DNA from: JARICQ01 sp964428475
GTDB lineage: Bacteria > Bacillota > Clostridia > Tissierellales > Tissierellaceae
DNA length: 32,409 bases
Direction of reading: 5' to 3'
Assembly (NCBI GenBank): GCA_964428475.1
Contig: CAYRYO010000019.1
Span: 1 to 32,409 of the forward strand
Position 1 is the first letter of the stretch, and each line of letters opens with the position of its first letter. Of the stretch, positions 6,891 through 15,349 are shown piece by piece. A program made the translations under genes and the position numbers. The notes under the pieces were generated by a model. That model saw nothing but the letters and a program-made list of their open reading frames with translations, was not told the DNA's origin and did no database searches.

Positions 6891-8317
6891 TATCTTTTCT
6901 TTAACATTTCCATTATCAATTTATTTACTATTTGTGGATTCGCTTTTCCCTTTGATGCTTTCATTGTTTGCCCAACCAAGAACCCAATAGCTCTATCTTT
7001 TCCATTTTTATAGTCTTCTATAGATTGTGGATTTTCATCTAATATATTTCCTACTATTTTTTCTAGTTCTCCCTCATCACTAATTTGAATTAGGCCTTTT
7101 TCTTTTACTATTGCTTGTGAATCTTTGCCTGTTTCAAACATTTCTCTTAATACCTTTTTGCCTGTATTATTATTTATCTTTTTATCCTTTACCATTTTTA
7201 TTAAAGTTGATAGTGATTTTGGAGTCAAGAGTGTTTGTTCTATTCCTATTTCTTCTTCATTTAACCTTCTAAGAACATCTCCCATTATCCAATTACTAAC
7301 TAAATTAGCATCCAAGGTATGCTTAACCGTTTCTTCAAAAAATACAGCTAAGTCTTTTGAAGCCGTAAGTACCCCTGCATCATAATCTGATAATTTATAC
7401 TCTTCTATAAATCGCTCTTTTTTTACATGAGGAAGTTCAGGCATATTCAGTTCTATCTCTTTTATCCATTCTTCTTCTATTACTATAGGAGCTAAATCTC
7501 CGTCTACTGCAAATCTATAATCGGCTACTCCACCCTTGCCTCTCATAGAAATAGTCTCATTTTTTATGTCATCCCAACGTCTTGTTTCCTTTACTGTGTT
7601 TTCGCCTTTTTCTAATAGAGTTTTATGTCTTTTTTCTTCATATTCAATTGCCTTTACTGCACCTCTAAATGAGTTTAAGTTTTTTATCTCTGTTATATTT
7701 GTTCTCTTTTTACTATCAATGTCTACTACATTTATATTTACATCACATCTAAGAGAGCCCTCTTCCATTTTACAGTCTGACACTTCAATATATTTTAATG
7801 TATCTCTTAATTTTTCAAGAAACAGTTTTGCCTCTTCTGCTGTATCCATATCAGGCCTTGTTACTATCTCTATCAAGGGTACGCCTGCCCTATTGTAATC
7901 TATTAGCGTATCTCCTAAATCTGTATGGATTTGCTTGCCTGTATCTTCTTCTATATGGATTCTCTCTAAATTAATCTTCTTTGTTCCTCCATCTATTTCA
8001 ATTTCTATATATCCAGCTTGACAAAGGGGCAAATCATCTTGAGATACTTGATATCCCTTAACTAAGTCTGAATAAAAGTAATTTTTTCTATCCATTTTTG
8101 TTTCCTTTGTAATATCTGAATTAAGTGAAATTCCAGCTTTAATCCCATATTCTATTGCTTGTTTGTTTAACACTGGTAAAGCCCCAGGTAAACCCATGCA
8201 AACTGGACAACAATGTGTATTCGCTTCTCCTCCGAATTCATTTATACAGCTACAGAAAATCTTAGTTTTAGTAGATAATTCAACGTGAATTTCAAGTCCT
8301 ATTATCGTCTTATACAT
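6890..8317 (-). CDS. gatB: Aspartyl/glutamyl-tRNA amidotransferase subunit B
   Basis: A 475-residue kinase and tRNA-binding subunit of GatCAB, which converts Glu-tRNA(Gln) and Asp-tRNA(Asn) to the amidated forms using ammonia made by GatA. The GatB cradle domain starts YKTIIGLEIHVELSTKTKIFC with zinc-type cysteines FCSC...HCCPVC, and the C-terminal YqeY-like tail ends at about residue 475 with VGQTMKASKGKANP. The ATG at 8317 is chosen because AAGGAGG lies exactly 8 bases upstream; an in-frame TTG at 8335 would place that Shine-Dalgarno site inside the coding region. It overlaps the end of gatA by 8 bp. Last gene of the operon. Confidence 0.96.
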   Translation of the reverse strand: MYKTIIGLEIHVELSTKTKIFCSCINEFGGEANTHCCPVCMGLPGALPVLNKQAIEYGIKAGISLNSDITKETKMDRKNYFYSDLVKGYQVSQDDLPLCQAGYIEIEIDGGTKKINLERIHIEEDTGKQIHTDLGDTLIDYNRAGVPLIEIVTRPDMDTAEEAKLFLEKLRDTLKYIEVSDCKMEEGSLRCDVNINVVDIDSKKRTNITEIKNLNSFRGAVKAIEYEEKRHKTLLEKGENTVKETRRWDDIKNETISMRGKGGVADYRFAVDGDLAPIVIEEEWIKEIELNMPELPHVKKERFIEEYKLSDYDAGVLTASKDLAVFFEETVKHTLDANLVSNWIMGDVLRRLNEEEIGIEQTLLTPKSLSTLIKMVKDKKINNNTGKKVLREMFETGKDSQAIVKEKGLIQISDEGELEKIVGNILDENPQSIEDYKNGKDRAIGFLVGQTMKASKGKANPQIVNKLIMEMLKKR

Positions 8318-9767
8318 CTGCTCTTCCTCCTTCAAAGCCTAATGCTGCCTTTATAATATTGGCTTCTTTAAATCTATCTCCTATCATCTGTATGCCTATA
8401 GGAAGTCCATCTATATATCCCGCCGGAACACTAATAGCACAAAGTCCTGCAAGATTTACTGGGACTGTAAACAAATCATCTTTAAACTTTGATAGGGTAT
8501 CGCTTGTTTTTTCTCCAATTTTAAAAGGCAATAATGGTGTAGTAGGCGAAAGTATTACATCATATTTAGAAAATGCCCTCTCAAAATCATTTTTTATAAG
8601 AGTTCTAGCTTTTAAAGCCTTTTTATATTGTTCTTTTTGATCTCCTCTACTAAGAAAATATGTCCCGAGCATTATTCTTATCTTAACTTCATCTCCAAAA
8701 GCTTGTGTCCTTGACTTCATATATAATTCATCTAAAGTATTATATTCTTTAGATCTGTATCCATATCTAAGCCCATCAAATCTAGCCATATTTGAACTTG
8801 CTTCTGCTGTAGATATTATATAATAAGCAGCCACACTGTATTCTAAATATGGTAGAGATATTTCATCTACTTCTGCACCTAAACTCTCTAGAAGCCTTAT
8901 ACTTGCCTTCATTTTTTCATCTATTTTATTATCTATAGTATTGTCAAAAAACTCTTTCGGTATAGCTATTTTCATCCCTTTTAAATAATTTTCATCTATT
9001 TTCCCCGCAGAACTAGAAAATATTATGGTTCCATCTGGATTTTTAAAAGATGTAGAATCTTTTTCATCATATCCAGTAATAGAAGAAAGCATAAGCACTG
9101 CATCTTTTACATCTCTGCCAAATACTCCTACTTGGTCTAGGGTGTTTGCCATTGGAACAACCCCATATCTAGAAACTATACCATAGCTAGGTTTGATTCC
9201 TACAGTATCTGTAAAGCTTGCAGGCTGCCTTACTGATCCACCAGTATCTGTCCCAAGGCTAAGAGCTACTTCATTTGCTTTTACTGCTGCTGCAGACCCT
9301 CCCGAAGATCCACCAGGCACTCTTTCTAAATCAATTGGGTTTTTTGTAACTCCAAAGTATGAAGTTTCAGTGGATGATCCCATAGCAAATTCATCCATAT
9401 TGGTCTTTCCTATTATTATTCCATCTGCATCTATTATTCTATCTACTACTCTTGCATTATATGGTGAAACAAAACCCTCTAGCATCTTAGATCCACAAGT
9501 GGTTCTAATTCCCTTAGTCATTATATTGTCTTTGATAGCTATTGGGATTCCAGCTAATAATCCTAGTTTTTCACAATTCTTTATCTTTCTATCTACTGCA
9601 TCTGCTACATTTAAAGCATCTTCTTTGTTTAATGTGATAAAAGCATTTATATCTTTTTCTATTTCATCTATTTTTTTAAAATGAGACTCTATTAATTCTC
9701 TACTTGATATCTCCTTTTCATGTAATTTCATCTTCATTTCAAATGCTGATAATTTTGTTAAATCCAT
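8310..9767 (-). CDS. gatA: Aspartyl/glutamyl-tRNA amidotransferase subunit A
   Basis: A 485-residue amidase-signature glutaminase that releases ammonia from glutamine and passes it to GatB. The Ser-cisSer-Lys triad is intact: Lys in IAIKDNI, Ser in PGGSSGGSAA and Ser in TDTGGSVRQPASF. This matters because two other glutamine-using enzymes in the window, PurF and PurL, have lost their active sites. The start ATG has a GGTGGA Shine-Dalgarno site and follows gatC by 14 bases. Length and motif order are normal. Confidence 0.97.
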   Translation of the reverse strand: MDLTKLSAFEMKMKLHEKEISSRELIESHFKKIDEIEKDINAFITLNKEDALNVADAVDRKIKNCEKLGLLAGIPIAIKDNIMTKGIRTTCGSKMLEGFVSPYNARVVDRIIDADGIIIGKTNMDEFAMGSSTETSYFGVTKNPIDLERVPGGSSGGSAAAVKANEVALSLGTDTGGSVRQPASFTDTVGIKPSYGIVSRYGVVPMANTLDQVGVFGRDVKDAVLMLSSITGYDEKDSTSFKNPDGTIIFSSSAGKIDENYLKGMKIAIPKEFFDNTIDNKIDEKMKASIRLLESLGAEVDEISLPYLEYSVAAYYIISTAEASSNMARFDGLRYGYRSKEYNTLDELYMKSRTQAFGDEVKIRIMLGTYFLSRGDQKEQYKKALKARTLIKNDFERAFSKYDVILSPTTPLLPFKIGEKTSDTLSKFKDDLFTVPVNLAGLCAISVPAGYIDGLPIGIQMIGDRFKEANIIKAALGFEGGRADV

Positions 9768-9781
9768 ATCTCCACCTCTTT

Positions 9782-10066
9782 CTATTCTACTATTTTAAGT
9801 ATTTTAAAATATCCATATTGTTCTTCTGGCGCATTACTAAGTACTTCTTCTCTTGAAAGCCCATCCTCTACTATATCTTCTCTAAACTTTTGTATATGCT
9901 TGTTTACATGATAAGTAGGCTCCACATCTTTAAGATCAAGTTCATTTAGTTTTTCTACATATTCCACAATACCTGACAGCTTTTCGGCAATGCCCTCTAT
10001 CCCATCTTCTACAAAACTAAGTTTTGAAATTTCAGCAATATGCTCTACTACATCTTTATCAATCAT
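9782..10066 (-). CDS. gatC: Aspartyl/glutamyl-tRNA amidotransferase subunit C
   Basis: The 94-residue small subunit that wraps around the GatA-GatB interface and stabilises the complex. It begins MIDKDVVEHIAEISKLSF and contains the typical LDLKDVEPTYHV stretch around residue 45-55 and a C-terminal YGYFKILKIVE. The start overlaps the stop of ligA by 4 bp (ATGA), with a GGAGGG site inside the ligA end, so it is translationally coupled. Order gatC-gatA-gatB is normal. Confidence 0.95.
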   Translation of the reverse strand: MIDKDVVEHIAEISKLSFVEDGIEGIAEKLSGIVEYVEKLNELDLKDVEPTYHVNKHIQKFREDIVEDGLSREEVLSNAPEEQYGYFKILKIVE

Positions 10067-12057
10067 TTTATCCCTCCTAGTATTTCTTTCAATTTGTTTT
10101 CATCTATGATTTCAATCCCAAGATCTATTGCCTTTTGATACTTAGATCCAGGACTTTCTCCAACTATTACAAAATCAGTCTTTTTACTAACAGAAGCAGT
10201 TACTTTTGCCCCCATACTTTCTACAGATTCTTTTATATAACTTCTAGCCATGCCTTCTATACTTCCAGTGATTACAAGAGTTTTATCTGTAAATATAGAC
10301 TCCACTCTTTTACTTTCAGCACAATAAGGCTTTATGCCTTCATGTAATAATTTTTCAAGAGAAGTTATTATCCTTTCATCATGAAAGAATTCTACTATAC
10401 TACCCGCTATTATATCTCCTATTTCTCCTGCTAATTTTAACTGTTCTCTATCTGCACTTCTAATATTATCTATAGATTTGAAATAATCTGCAAGGTCATT
10501 TGCGGTCTTAATCCCTACATTGCTAATTCCAAGTGCATATATAAATGAGCCTAATGATACATCTTTAGATATTTCTATTGCATTTAGTAAATTCTTTGTC
10601 TTTTTTTCTTTAAATCCTTCAAGTTCTATCAAATCTTCATACTTTATTTCATATATTTCTGCTAAGTCTTTGATATCTAATTCTTCAAGCAGTTTTTCTG
10701 CTGTTTTCTCACTTAACCCTTCAATATTCATTGCATCTCTACTTGCAAAATGTACAATTCTAGAGATTAGCTGTGGTTTACACGATAATGAATTTGGACA
10801 AAAGATATGAACTCCATTTTGTACTAATTCACTATTACAAGCTGGACAATACTTGGGCTTTCCTATTTCAAAGGTTTTCTCATCTGTAGGCATAGTTCCA
10901 AGTATTTCTGGAATTACATCATTGGAGCGTCTTATCAATACCCTAGAATTCAATCTAACTCCTTTTCTTTCAATATCATCATAGTTATTAAGAGTTGCCC
11001 GTCTCACCGTAACTCCACCAATATCTACAGGTTCAAGTAGAGCACTAGGAGTAACTTTAGCAGTTCTACCTACATTCCATATTACGTCTATTAGTTTTGT
11101 AGTAGTTTCCTCTGCTTCAAATTTATATGCTATAGCCCATCTAGGAAATTTATTTGTATATCCTAGTACTTCACGTGTCCTAATATCATTTATCTTTATT
11201 ACTACTCCATCTGTAAGAATATCTAGACTGTGTCTTTCTATGTCTAAATTTTGTATTTCATCTATTACATCTTCTATTTTATTATATTTCTTTTTATATT
11301 GGAATACTGGAAATCTATTTTCACTTAAAAAATCTAATATTTCTTCATGATTTCCAAAGTTCTTTCCCTCTATATATCCTATATTATAAAAGTAAGCTGT
11401 TAAATTTCTCTTTTCTGTAACTTTTGGATCTAAATTTCTAAGAGCACCTGCTGCTGCATTTCTTGCATTTTTAAGAGGCTCGATAGCTGATTCATTATAC
11501 TTTTCAAGCATAGATAGTGACATCAGTCCTTCACCTTGAATTTCTATTGCACCCTTGAAATTCATCCTTAGTGGAATGGATTTGATTGTTTTAAGTTGAG
11601 ATAATATACCTTCTCCAATAGTACCATTACCCCTAGTCGCCCCTTGAACCAATTCTCCATCTCTATAAGTAAGGTTTATTGTAAGCCCATCAAACTTATA
11701 TTCCATTATATACTCTGGAGTTGGAAGTTTTTTTTCTGAATGTGTATTGTAATCGTTTATGAGCTTTTTAACTCTATTATCCCAATCTATCAGTTGTCCT
11801 GAATTTTGACTTTTATCTAAACTCCATAATCTTCCCAGATGTGTATGCTTTTGAAATTTTCCTATTGTATCTCCACCGACCCTTTGAGTAGGTGAATAAG
11901 TATATATTAAACCTGTCTTGTCTTCTAGCTTTACAAGTTCATCATATAATTTATCATATTCTCTATCGCTTACCTTGGGATTATCTAAGGTATAGTAGTG
12001 ATAATTTAAATCATTTACCAATTCTATAAGTTCTTCTATTCTTTTGCCTTCGTTCAT
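10063..12057 (-). CDS. ligA: NAD-dependent DNA ligase LigA
   Basis: A 664-residue essential ligase that seals nicks during replication and repair using NAD+. Domains in order: Ia (YYTLDNPKVSDREYDKLYDEL, residues 21-41), adenylation domain with catalytic Lys121 in YKFDGL, OB fold, a four-cysteine zinc finger (CPACNSELV...CPNSLSC, near 400), helix-hairpin-helix repeats at about 430-560 and a BRCT domain from about 590. Two normally conserved spots differ from common LigA: the PMLSLD stretch reads RLWSLD and the residues around the active Lys read EYKFDGLTIN rather than EPKIDGLA. All catalytic residues seem present, so it should be active. It follows pcrA by 4 bases. Confidence 0.95.
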   Translation of the reverse strand: MNEGKRIEELIELVNDLNYHYYTLDNPKVSDREYDKLYDELVKLEDKTGLIYTYSPTQRVGGDTIGKFQKHTHLGRLWSLDKSQNSGQLIDWDNRVKKLINDYNTHSEKKLPTPEYIMEYKFDGLTINLTYRDGELVQGATRGNGTIGEGILSQLKTIKSIPLRMNFKGAIEIQGEGLMSLSMLEKYNESAIEPLKNARNAAAGALRNLDPKVTEKRNLTAYFYNIGYIEGKNFGNHEEILDFLSENRFPVFQYKKKYNKIEDVIDEIQNLDIERHSLDILTDGVVIKINDIRTREVLGYTNKFPRWAIAYKFEAEETTTKLIDVIWNVGRTAKVTPSALLEPVDIGGVTVRRATLNNYDDIERKGVRLNSRVLIRRSNDVIPEILGTMPTDEKTFEIGKPKYCPACNSELVQNGVHIFCPNSLSCKPQLISRIVHFASRDAMNIEGLSEKTAEKLLEELDIKDLAEIYEIKYEDLIELEGFKEKKTKNLLNAIEISKDVSLGSFIYALGISNVGIKTANDLADYFKSIDNIRSADREQLKLAGEIGDIIAGSIVEFFHDERIITSLEKLLHEGIKPYCAESKRVESIFTDKTLVITGSIEGMARSYIKESVESMGAKVTASVSKKTDFVIVGESPGSKYQKAIDLGIEIIDENKLKEILGGIK

Positions 12058-12061
12058 CTTT

Positions 12062-14272
12062 TCACCTCACAATTTCAATTGGCGCAATGGAAAGTAATAA
12101 TCTTTTTAACCCATCATCTTCAAAAGCTATTACAATTTCTACATCATTTCCTCTATCCTTTGTCTGAACTACTGTGCCTTCTCCAAACTTCTTGTGTCTT
12201 ACTCGGTCTCCTAATTTAACATCTGTATTTTTATTTTTAACAGGCTTTGCTTGTGGTTTAAAAGAAAATTCGCTACTCTTTGTCATTTGCTTTTTAGACT
12301 CTGTTTTTTTAGTATAGTCAACTACATTAAATAGTTTTTCTTTTGATTCTATATCTTTTTTATTTTCTATAGCATCTCCCATTTCTTTGATAAATCTCGA
12401 TGGCAGTGTATAATTCACTTGCCCATATATAGTCCTTATCTTTGCACTAGTGATAAATAATAGCTTTTCTGCACGAGTAAGGGCAACATAGCATAGTCTT
12501 CTTTCTTCTTCAATCTCTGATTCGCTTTCTAATGCCCTTGATATTGGAAAGAGTCCATCTTCCATACCTACCATAAATACAACAGGAAACTCAAGTCCCT
12601 TAGCGCTGTGTACTGTCATCATAGTCACGACTTCCGTCTTGTCCTCAGTCTTATCTACATCAGATAACAATGCAATGTTTGCAAGAAATTCCTCAAAGTT
12701 ATTTTCCCCTATCTTGGCTTCAAAATCTATAGCAACTGATATAAATTCTTTTATATTTTCTATTCTAGTTTTAGCTTCTATTGTATCTTCTTTTTCAAGT
12801 TCTATAACATATCCAGAAACATCTATTACTTCTTCTATAAAATCTTTGATAGTCATTAATTCTTTTTTTGCCATCAACATATTCATCATATCTATAAAAG
12901 GTTTGAGACTGTTTTTAGCCCTTCCACTTATATCTAAATTATCAAGATCAAGTAATACTCCATAAATAGAATCTTCTCTTTCAATAGCTATTTCTTCTAT
13001 TCTCCCTACAGTTGTATTTCCTATTCCCCTTTTAGGAACATTTATTATTCTTTTAAGAGAGATATTGTCCATGGGATTTTCTAATACTTTTAAATATGCA
13101 ACTATATCCTTTATCTCTTTTCTATCGTAGAATTTAAGTCCTCCTACAATTTTATAAGTGATATTCTTTCTCATAAAAGCTTCCTCAAATGAACGAGACT
13201 GGGCATTGGTTCTATAAAGTATAGCAAAATCACATAGATTATATCCATCTCTTAGGAGTTGGTCTATCTTTGATGATACAAAGATTGCTTCATCTTCCCC
13301 ATCTGTAAGCTCTTCATATACTATCTTTTCACCTTCATGGTTTTCTGTCCAGAGGTTTTTAGCCTTTCTCTCCTGATTCTTTTGGATTACCCGATTTGCA
13401 AGATTTAATATATTACCAGTTGATCTATAGTTTTGTTCAAGAAGTATAGTGGTAGAATTTTTAAAGTCCTTTTCAAAATTCAAGATATTAGTAATATCTG
13501 CACCTCTCCATCCGTAAATCGATTGATCGGAATCTCCAACCCCGCATATATAGCCTTTCTTACCCGATAATAGCTTTATTAAATCGTATTGAACTTTATT
13601 GGTATCTTGATATTCATCTACGAATATATATTTAAACTTATCTTGATAATAGTCTAGTATAGACTTTTCCTGTCTTAGAAGTTCTACTGTTTTTATTAAA
13701 AGATCATCAAAATCTAAGGCATTATATTTTTTTAGTTTCTTTGTATAAAGTGCATATAATTCACCTATATTCCTCAAATAATAATCACTGTAATTTTCAT
13801 TTATATACTTGTCAGAATCTGTCATACTATCTTTTAAATTACTTATTTGGGCTAGAACTGAATTATGCTTATAATTATCCTTATTTAAGTTTCTCTCCTT
13901 TATACACTCTTTAATCAATGTGATTTGATCATCTCTATCGTATATAGTAAAACTTCTACTGTAACCTATTTTCTCTATATCACGCCTGAGAATCCTAACA
14001 CATATTGAATGAAATGTTCCCATCCACATTCTATCTACATTAGTCGCCAAAAGATTACTCACTCTATCTTTCATTTCATTGGCAGCTTTATTGGTAAAAG
14101 TAATTGCCAGTATATTTCCCGGGAAAACTCTTTCTTTTTCGATTAAATATGCTACTTTATGAGTTACGACTCTGGTTTTCCCTGAACCTGCCCCTGCAAG
14201 TATAAGCAGTGGTCCACCTTTATGTAATACTGCTTGTCTTTGTCTATCATTTAGTCCTTCTAAGTAATCCAT
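12062..14272 (-). CDS. pcrA: UvrD/Rep-family DNA helicase PcrA
   Basis: A 736-residue SF1A 3'-5' helicase for nucleotide excision repair and for clearing stalled forks and RecA filaments. The order of motifs is standard: Q motif near LNDRQRQAV, Walker A GAGSGKTR near 30, VDEYQDTN Walker B near 220, QNYRSTGNIL near 280, VMTVHSAKGLEFPVVF near 560 and YVALTRAEKLLF near 600. The C-terminal Tudor-like segment LGDRVRHKKFGEGTVV, which contacts RNA polymerase in PcrA, marks it as PcrA rather than another UvrD type. First gene of the pcrA-ligA-gatCAB operon, a conserved order in Bacillota. Confidence 0.96.
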   Translation of the reverse strand: MDYLEGLNDRQRQAVLHKGGPLLILAGAGSGKTRVVTHKVAYLIEKERVFPGNILAITFTNKAANEMKDRVSNLLATNVDRMWMGTFHSICVRILRRDIEKIGYSRSFTIYDRDDQITLIKECIKERNLNKDNYKHNSVLAQISNLKDSMTDSDKYINENYSDYYLRNIGELYALYTKKLKKYNALDFDDLLIKTVELLRQEKSILDYYQDKFKYIFVDEYQDTNKVQYDLIKLLSGKKGYICGVGDSDQSIYGWRGADITNILNFEKDFKNSTTILLEQNYRSTGNILNLANRVIQKNQERKAKNLWTENHEGEKIVYEELTDGEDEAIFVSSKIDQLLRDGYNLCDFAILYRTNAQSRSFEEAFMRKNITYKIVGGLKFYDRKEIKDIVAYLKVLENPMDNISLKRIINVPKRGIGNTTVGRIEEIAIEREDSIYGVLLDLDNLDISGRAKNSLKPFIDMMNMLMAKKELMTIKDFIEEVIDVSGYVIELEKEDTIEAKTRIENIKEFISVAIDFEAKIGENNFEEFLANIALLSDVDKTEDKTEVVTMMTVHSAKGLEFPVVFMVGMEDGLFPISRALESESEIEEERRLCYVALTRAEKLLFITSAKIRTIYGQVNYTLPSRFIKEMGDAIENKKDIESKEKLFNVVDYTKKTESKKQMTKSSEFSFKPQAKPVKNKNTDVKLGDRVRHKKFGEGTVVQTKDRGNDVEIVIAFEDDGLKRLLLSIAPIEIVR

Positions 14273-14350
14273 TCACTCCCACCTTTCTAATCCTCAATCC
14301 TTCAATTAAGAGTATACTCTGATACTAGTTTATCCTCTTTTACCTAATAT

Positions 14351-14359
14351 AGTATACCA
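14351..14359 (-). promoter_or_regulatory. Extended -10 promoter of pcrA operon
   Basis: The minus strand reads TGG-TATACT, an extended -10, about 79 bases upstream of the pcrA start. A 12-bp palindrome AGAGTATACTCT (14309-14320) lies in the untranslated leader and contains a second TATACT. Either box could serve; no good -35 was seen for either. Confidence 0.5.
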
Positions 14360-14391
14360 TATTAGCTAGTTCATTACTAAAATTTTCTACT

Positions 14392-14425
14392 AAAAAATGA
14401 CTCACATAAAATATATGAGTCATTT
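14392..14425 (-). terminator. Terminator after the CheX-like gene
   Basis: AAATGACTCA and TGAGTCATTT form a 10-bp stem that ends in a TTTTTTAG run on the minus strand. It begins about 20 bases after the cheX-like stop codon and separates that gene from pcrA. Confidence 0.85.
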
Positions 14426-14445
14426 CTAAAAAAATTTATCTTTTG

Positions 14446-14907
14446 TTATTTTTCGGATAAAAAAATACTTATATTAAATTCTCCTATTTCTGTTTTTAGA
14501 GGTAATTGTAGCGACTTTTCATTAGCCATAGATATTGATTTATAGTCTCCTATATATATTTGTGGTGGAACTATATCACATATTATATCTTTACTGCTTA
14601 AGTTTGTAAGAGCATTTCCCCCTATTATATTTGCTACTTCTCCTAATGCTGAGGAAACAAAGTGATCTATCTCTTTCACTTCCATACCAGACATAATTTT
14701 AACCATTTCTAAAGTCATCTCTTTTGGAAAGCCAAATACTATTGAACCTCTTAGATCTCCTGTCACCCCCAATGTGACATTTGTTTCTTTACCACTTACC
14801 ATTCCATCTGTAACTTTTAATTTCCCTCTATCTACGCCTAGATCAAGCATCAATTCAAATACATCTTGTGTTGCCTTATAAAAGGAGTTTACATGTTCTA
14901 CATTCAT
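14446..14907 (-). CDS. CheX-like chemotaxis phosphatase domain protein
   Basis: A 153-residue protein of the CheC/CheX/FliY fold. CheX dephosphorylates the response regulator CheY-P using a Glu and Asn pair on one helix; here GEVANIIGGNA at about residue 95 supplies E-x2-N. The N-terminal NSFYKATQDVFELML matches the CheX start. It begins inside the last codons of the bacteriohemerythrin gene (4-bp overlap), so the two are translated together. No other chemotaxis genes are in the window, so the CheY or receiver partner must be elsewhere. It could regulate another receiver-domain protein instead. Confidence 0.82.
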   Translation of the reverse strand: MNVEHVNSFYKATQDVFELMLDLGVDRGKLKVTDGMVSGKETNVTLGVTGDLRGSIVFGFPKEMTLEMVKIMSGMEVKEIDHFVSSALGEVANIIGGNALTNLSSKDIICDIVPPQIYIGDYKSISMANEKSLQLPLKTEIGEFNISIFLSEK

Positions 14908-15323
14908 TTTGCCAACTCCTCCTTCTCTTTTACATATTTGCCGATTTCTTGATCTATTTTACCTACATGCATAATAAGCCAGGTCATTAATTTCGCACTT
15001 AATTCCTGAATTTTTTCTTCTGTAAATCCCTCTTTTTGAAATAACCTTACATAATCATCAATCATATCTTTAAAGTCAGCATGAATCTTTTTATGTTCTT
15101 CTATCTTAGGATAAGATATCTTTTCTTGCAATTCCTCTTCTGCATCAAAGTGAAATACAACATAATCCTGCATAAATACCAGAGTTTCCTTGACTGTATC
15201 TATCTTTTCATCCCAACTTACTTCATTTTGAACTATTGCTATAAAATTAGACAATCTTTTAAATAGCTCTTTATGCTGTTCATCAATTAAATCCACACCT
15301 ACTTTGTACTTTTCTTTCCACAT
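14904..15323 (-). CDS. Bacteriohemerythrin
   Basis: A 139-residue stand-alone hemerythrin that binds O2 at a di-iron centre in a four-helix bundle. The ligand series is visible in order: VGVDLIDEQHKELF (first His), VVFHFDAEEELQ (His and Glu), YPKIEEHKKIHADF (two His) and WLIMHVGKIDQEIGKYV (His and Asp). In anaerobes such proteins are proposed to sense or scavenge oxygen or deliver it to other enzymes. It is coupled to the CheX-like gene downstream and follows the MutS-like gene by 26 bases, so all three may form one transcript. The Shine-Dalgarno site is AAGGTG. Confidence 0.93.
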   Translation of the reverse strand: MWKEKYKVGVDLIDEQHKELFKRLSNFIAIVQNEVSWDEKIDTVKETLVFMQDYVVFHFDAEEELQEKISYPKIEEHKKIHADFKDMIDDYVRLFQKEGFTEEKIQELSAKLMTWLIMHVGKIDQEIGKYVKEKEELAK

Positions 15324-15349
15324 AAGATAAAGTTCACCTTCCCCTTTAA

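Noticed and set aside
8318..8335. Longer gatB from an upstream TTG
   Set aside because: The Shine-Dalgarno AAGGAGG would lie inside the coding region; the ATG at 8317 has it at 8 bases.
14309..14320. 12-bp palindrome AGAGTATACTCT before pcrA as an SOS-type operator
   Set aside because: It does not match the Bacillota LexA consensus, and a TATACT-containing palindrome can arise by chance in AT-rich leaders.
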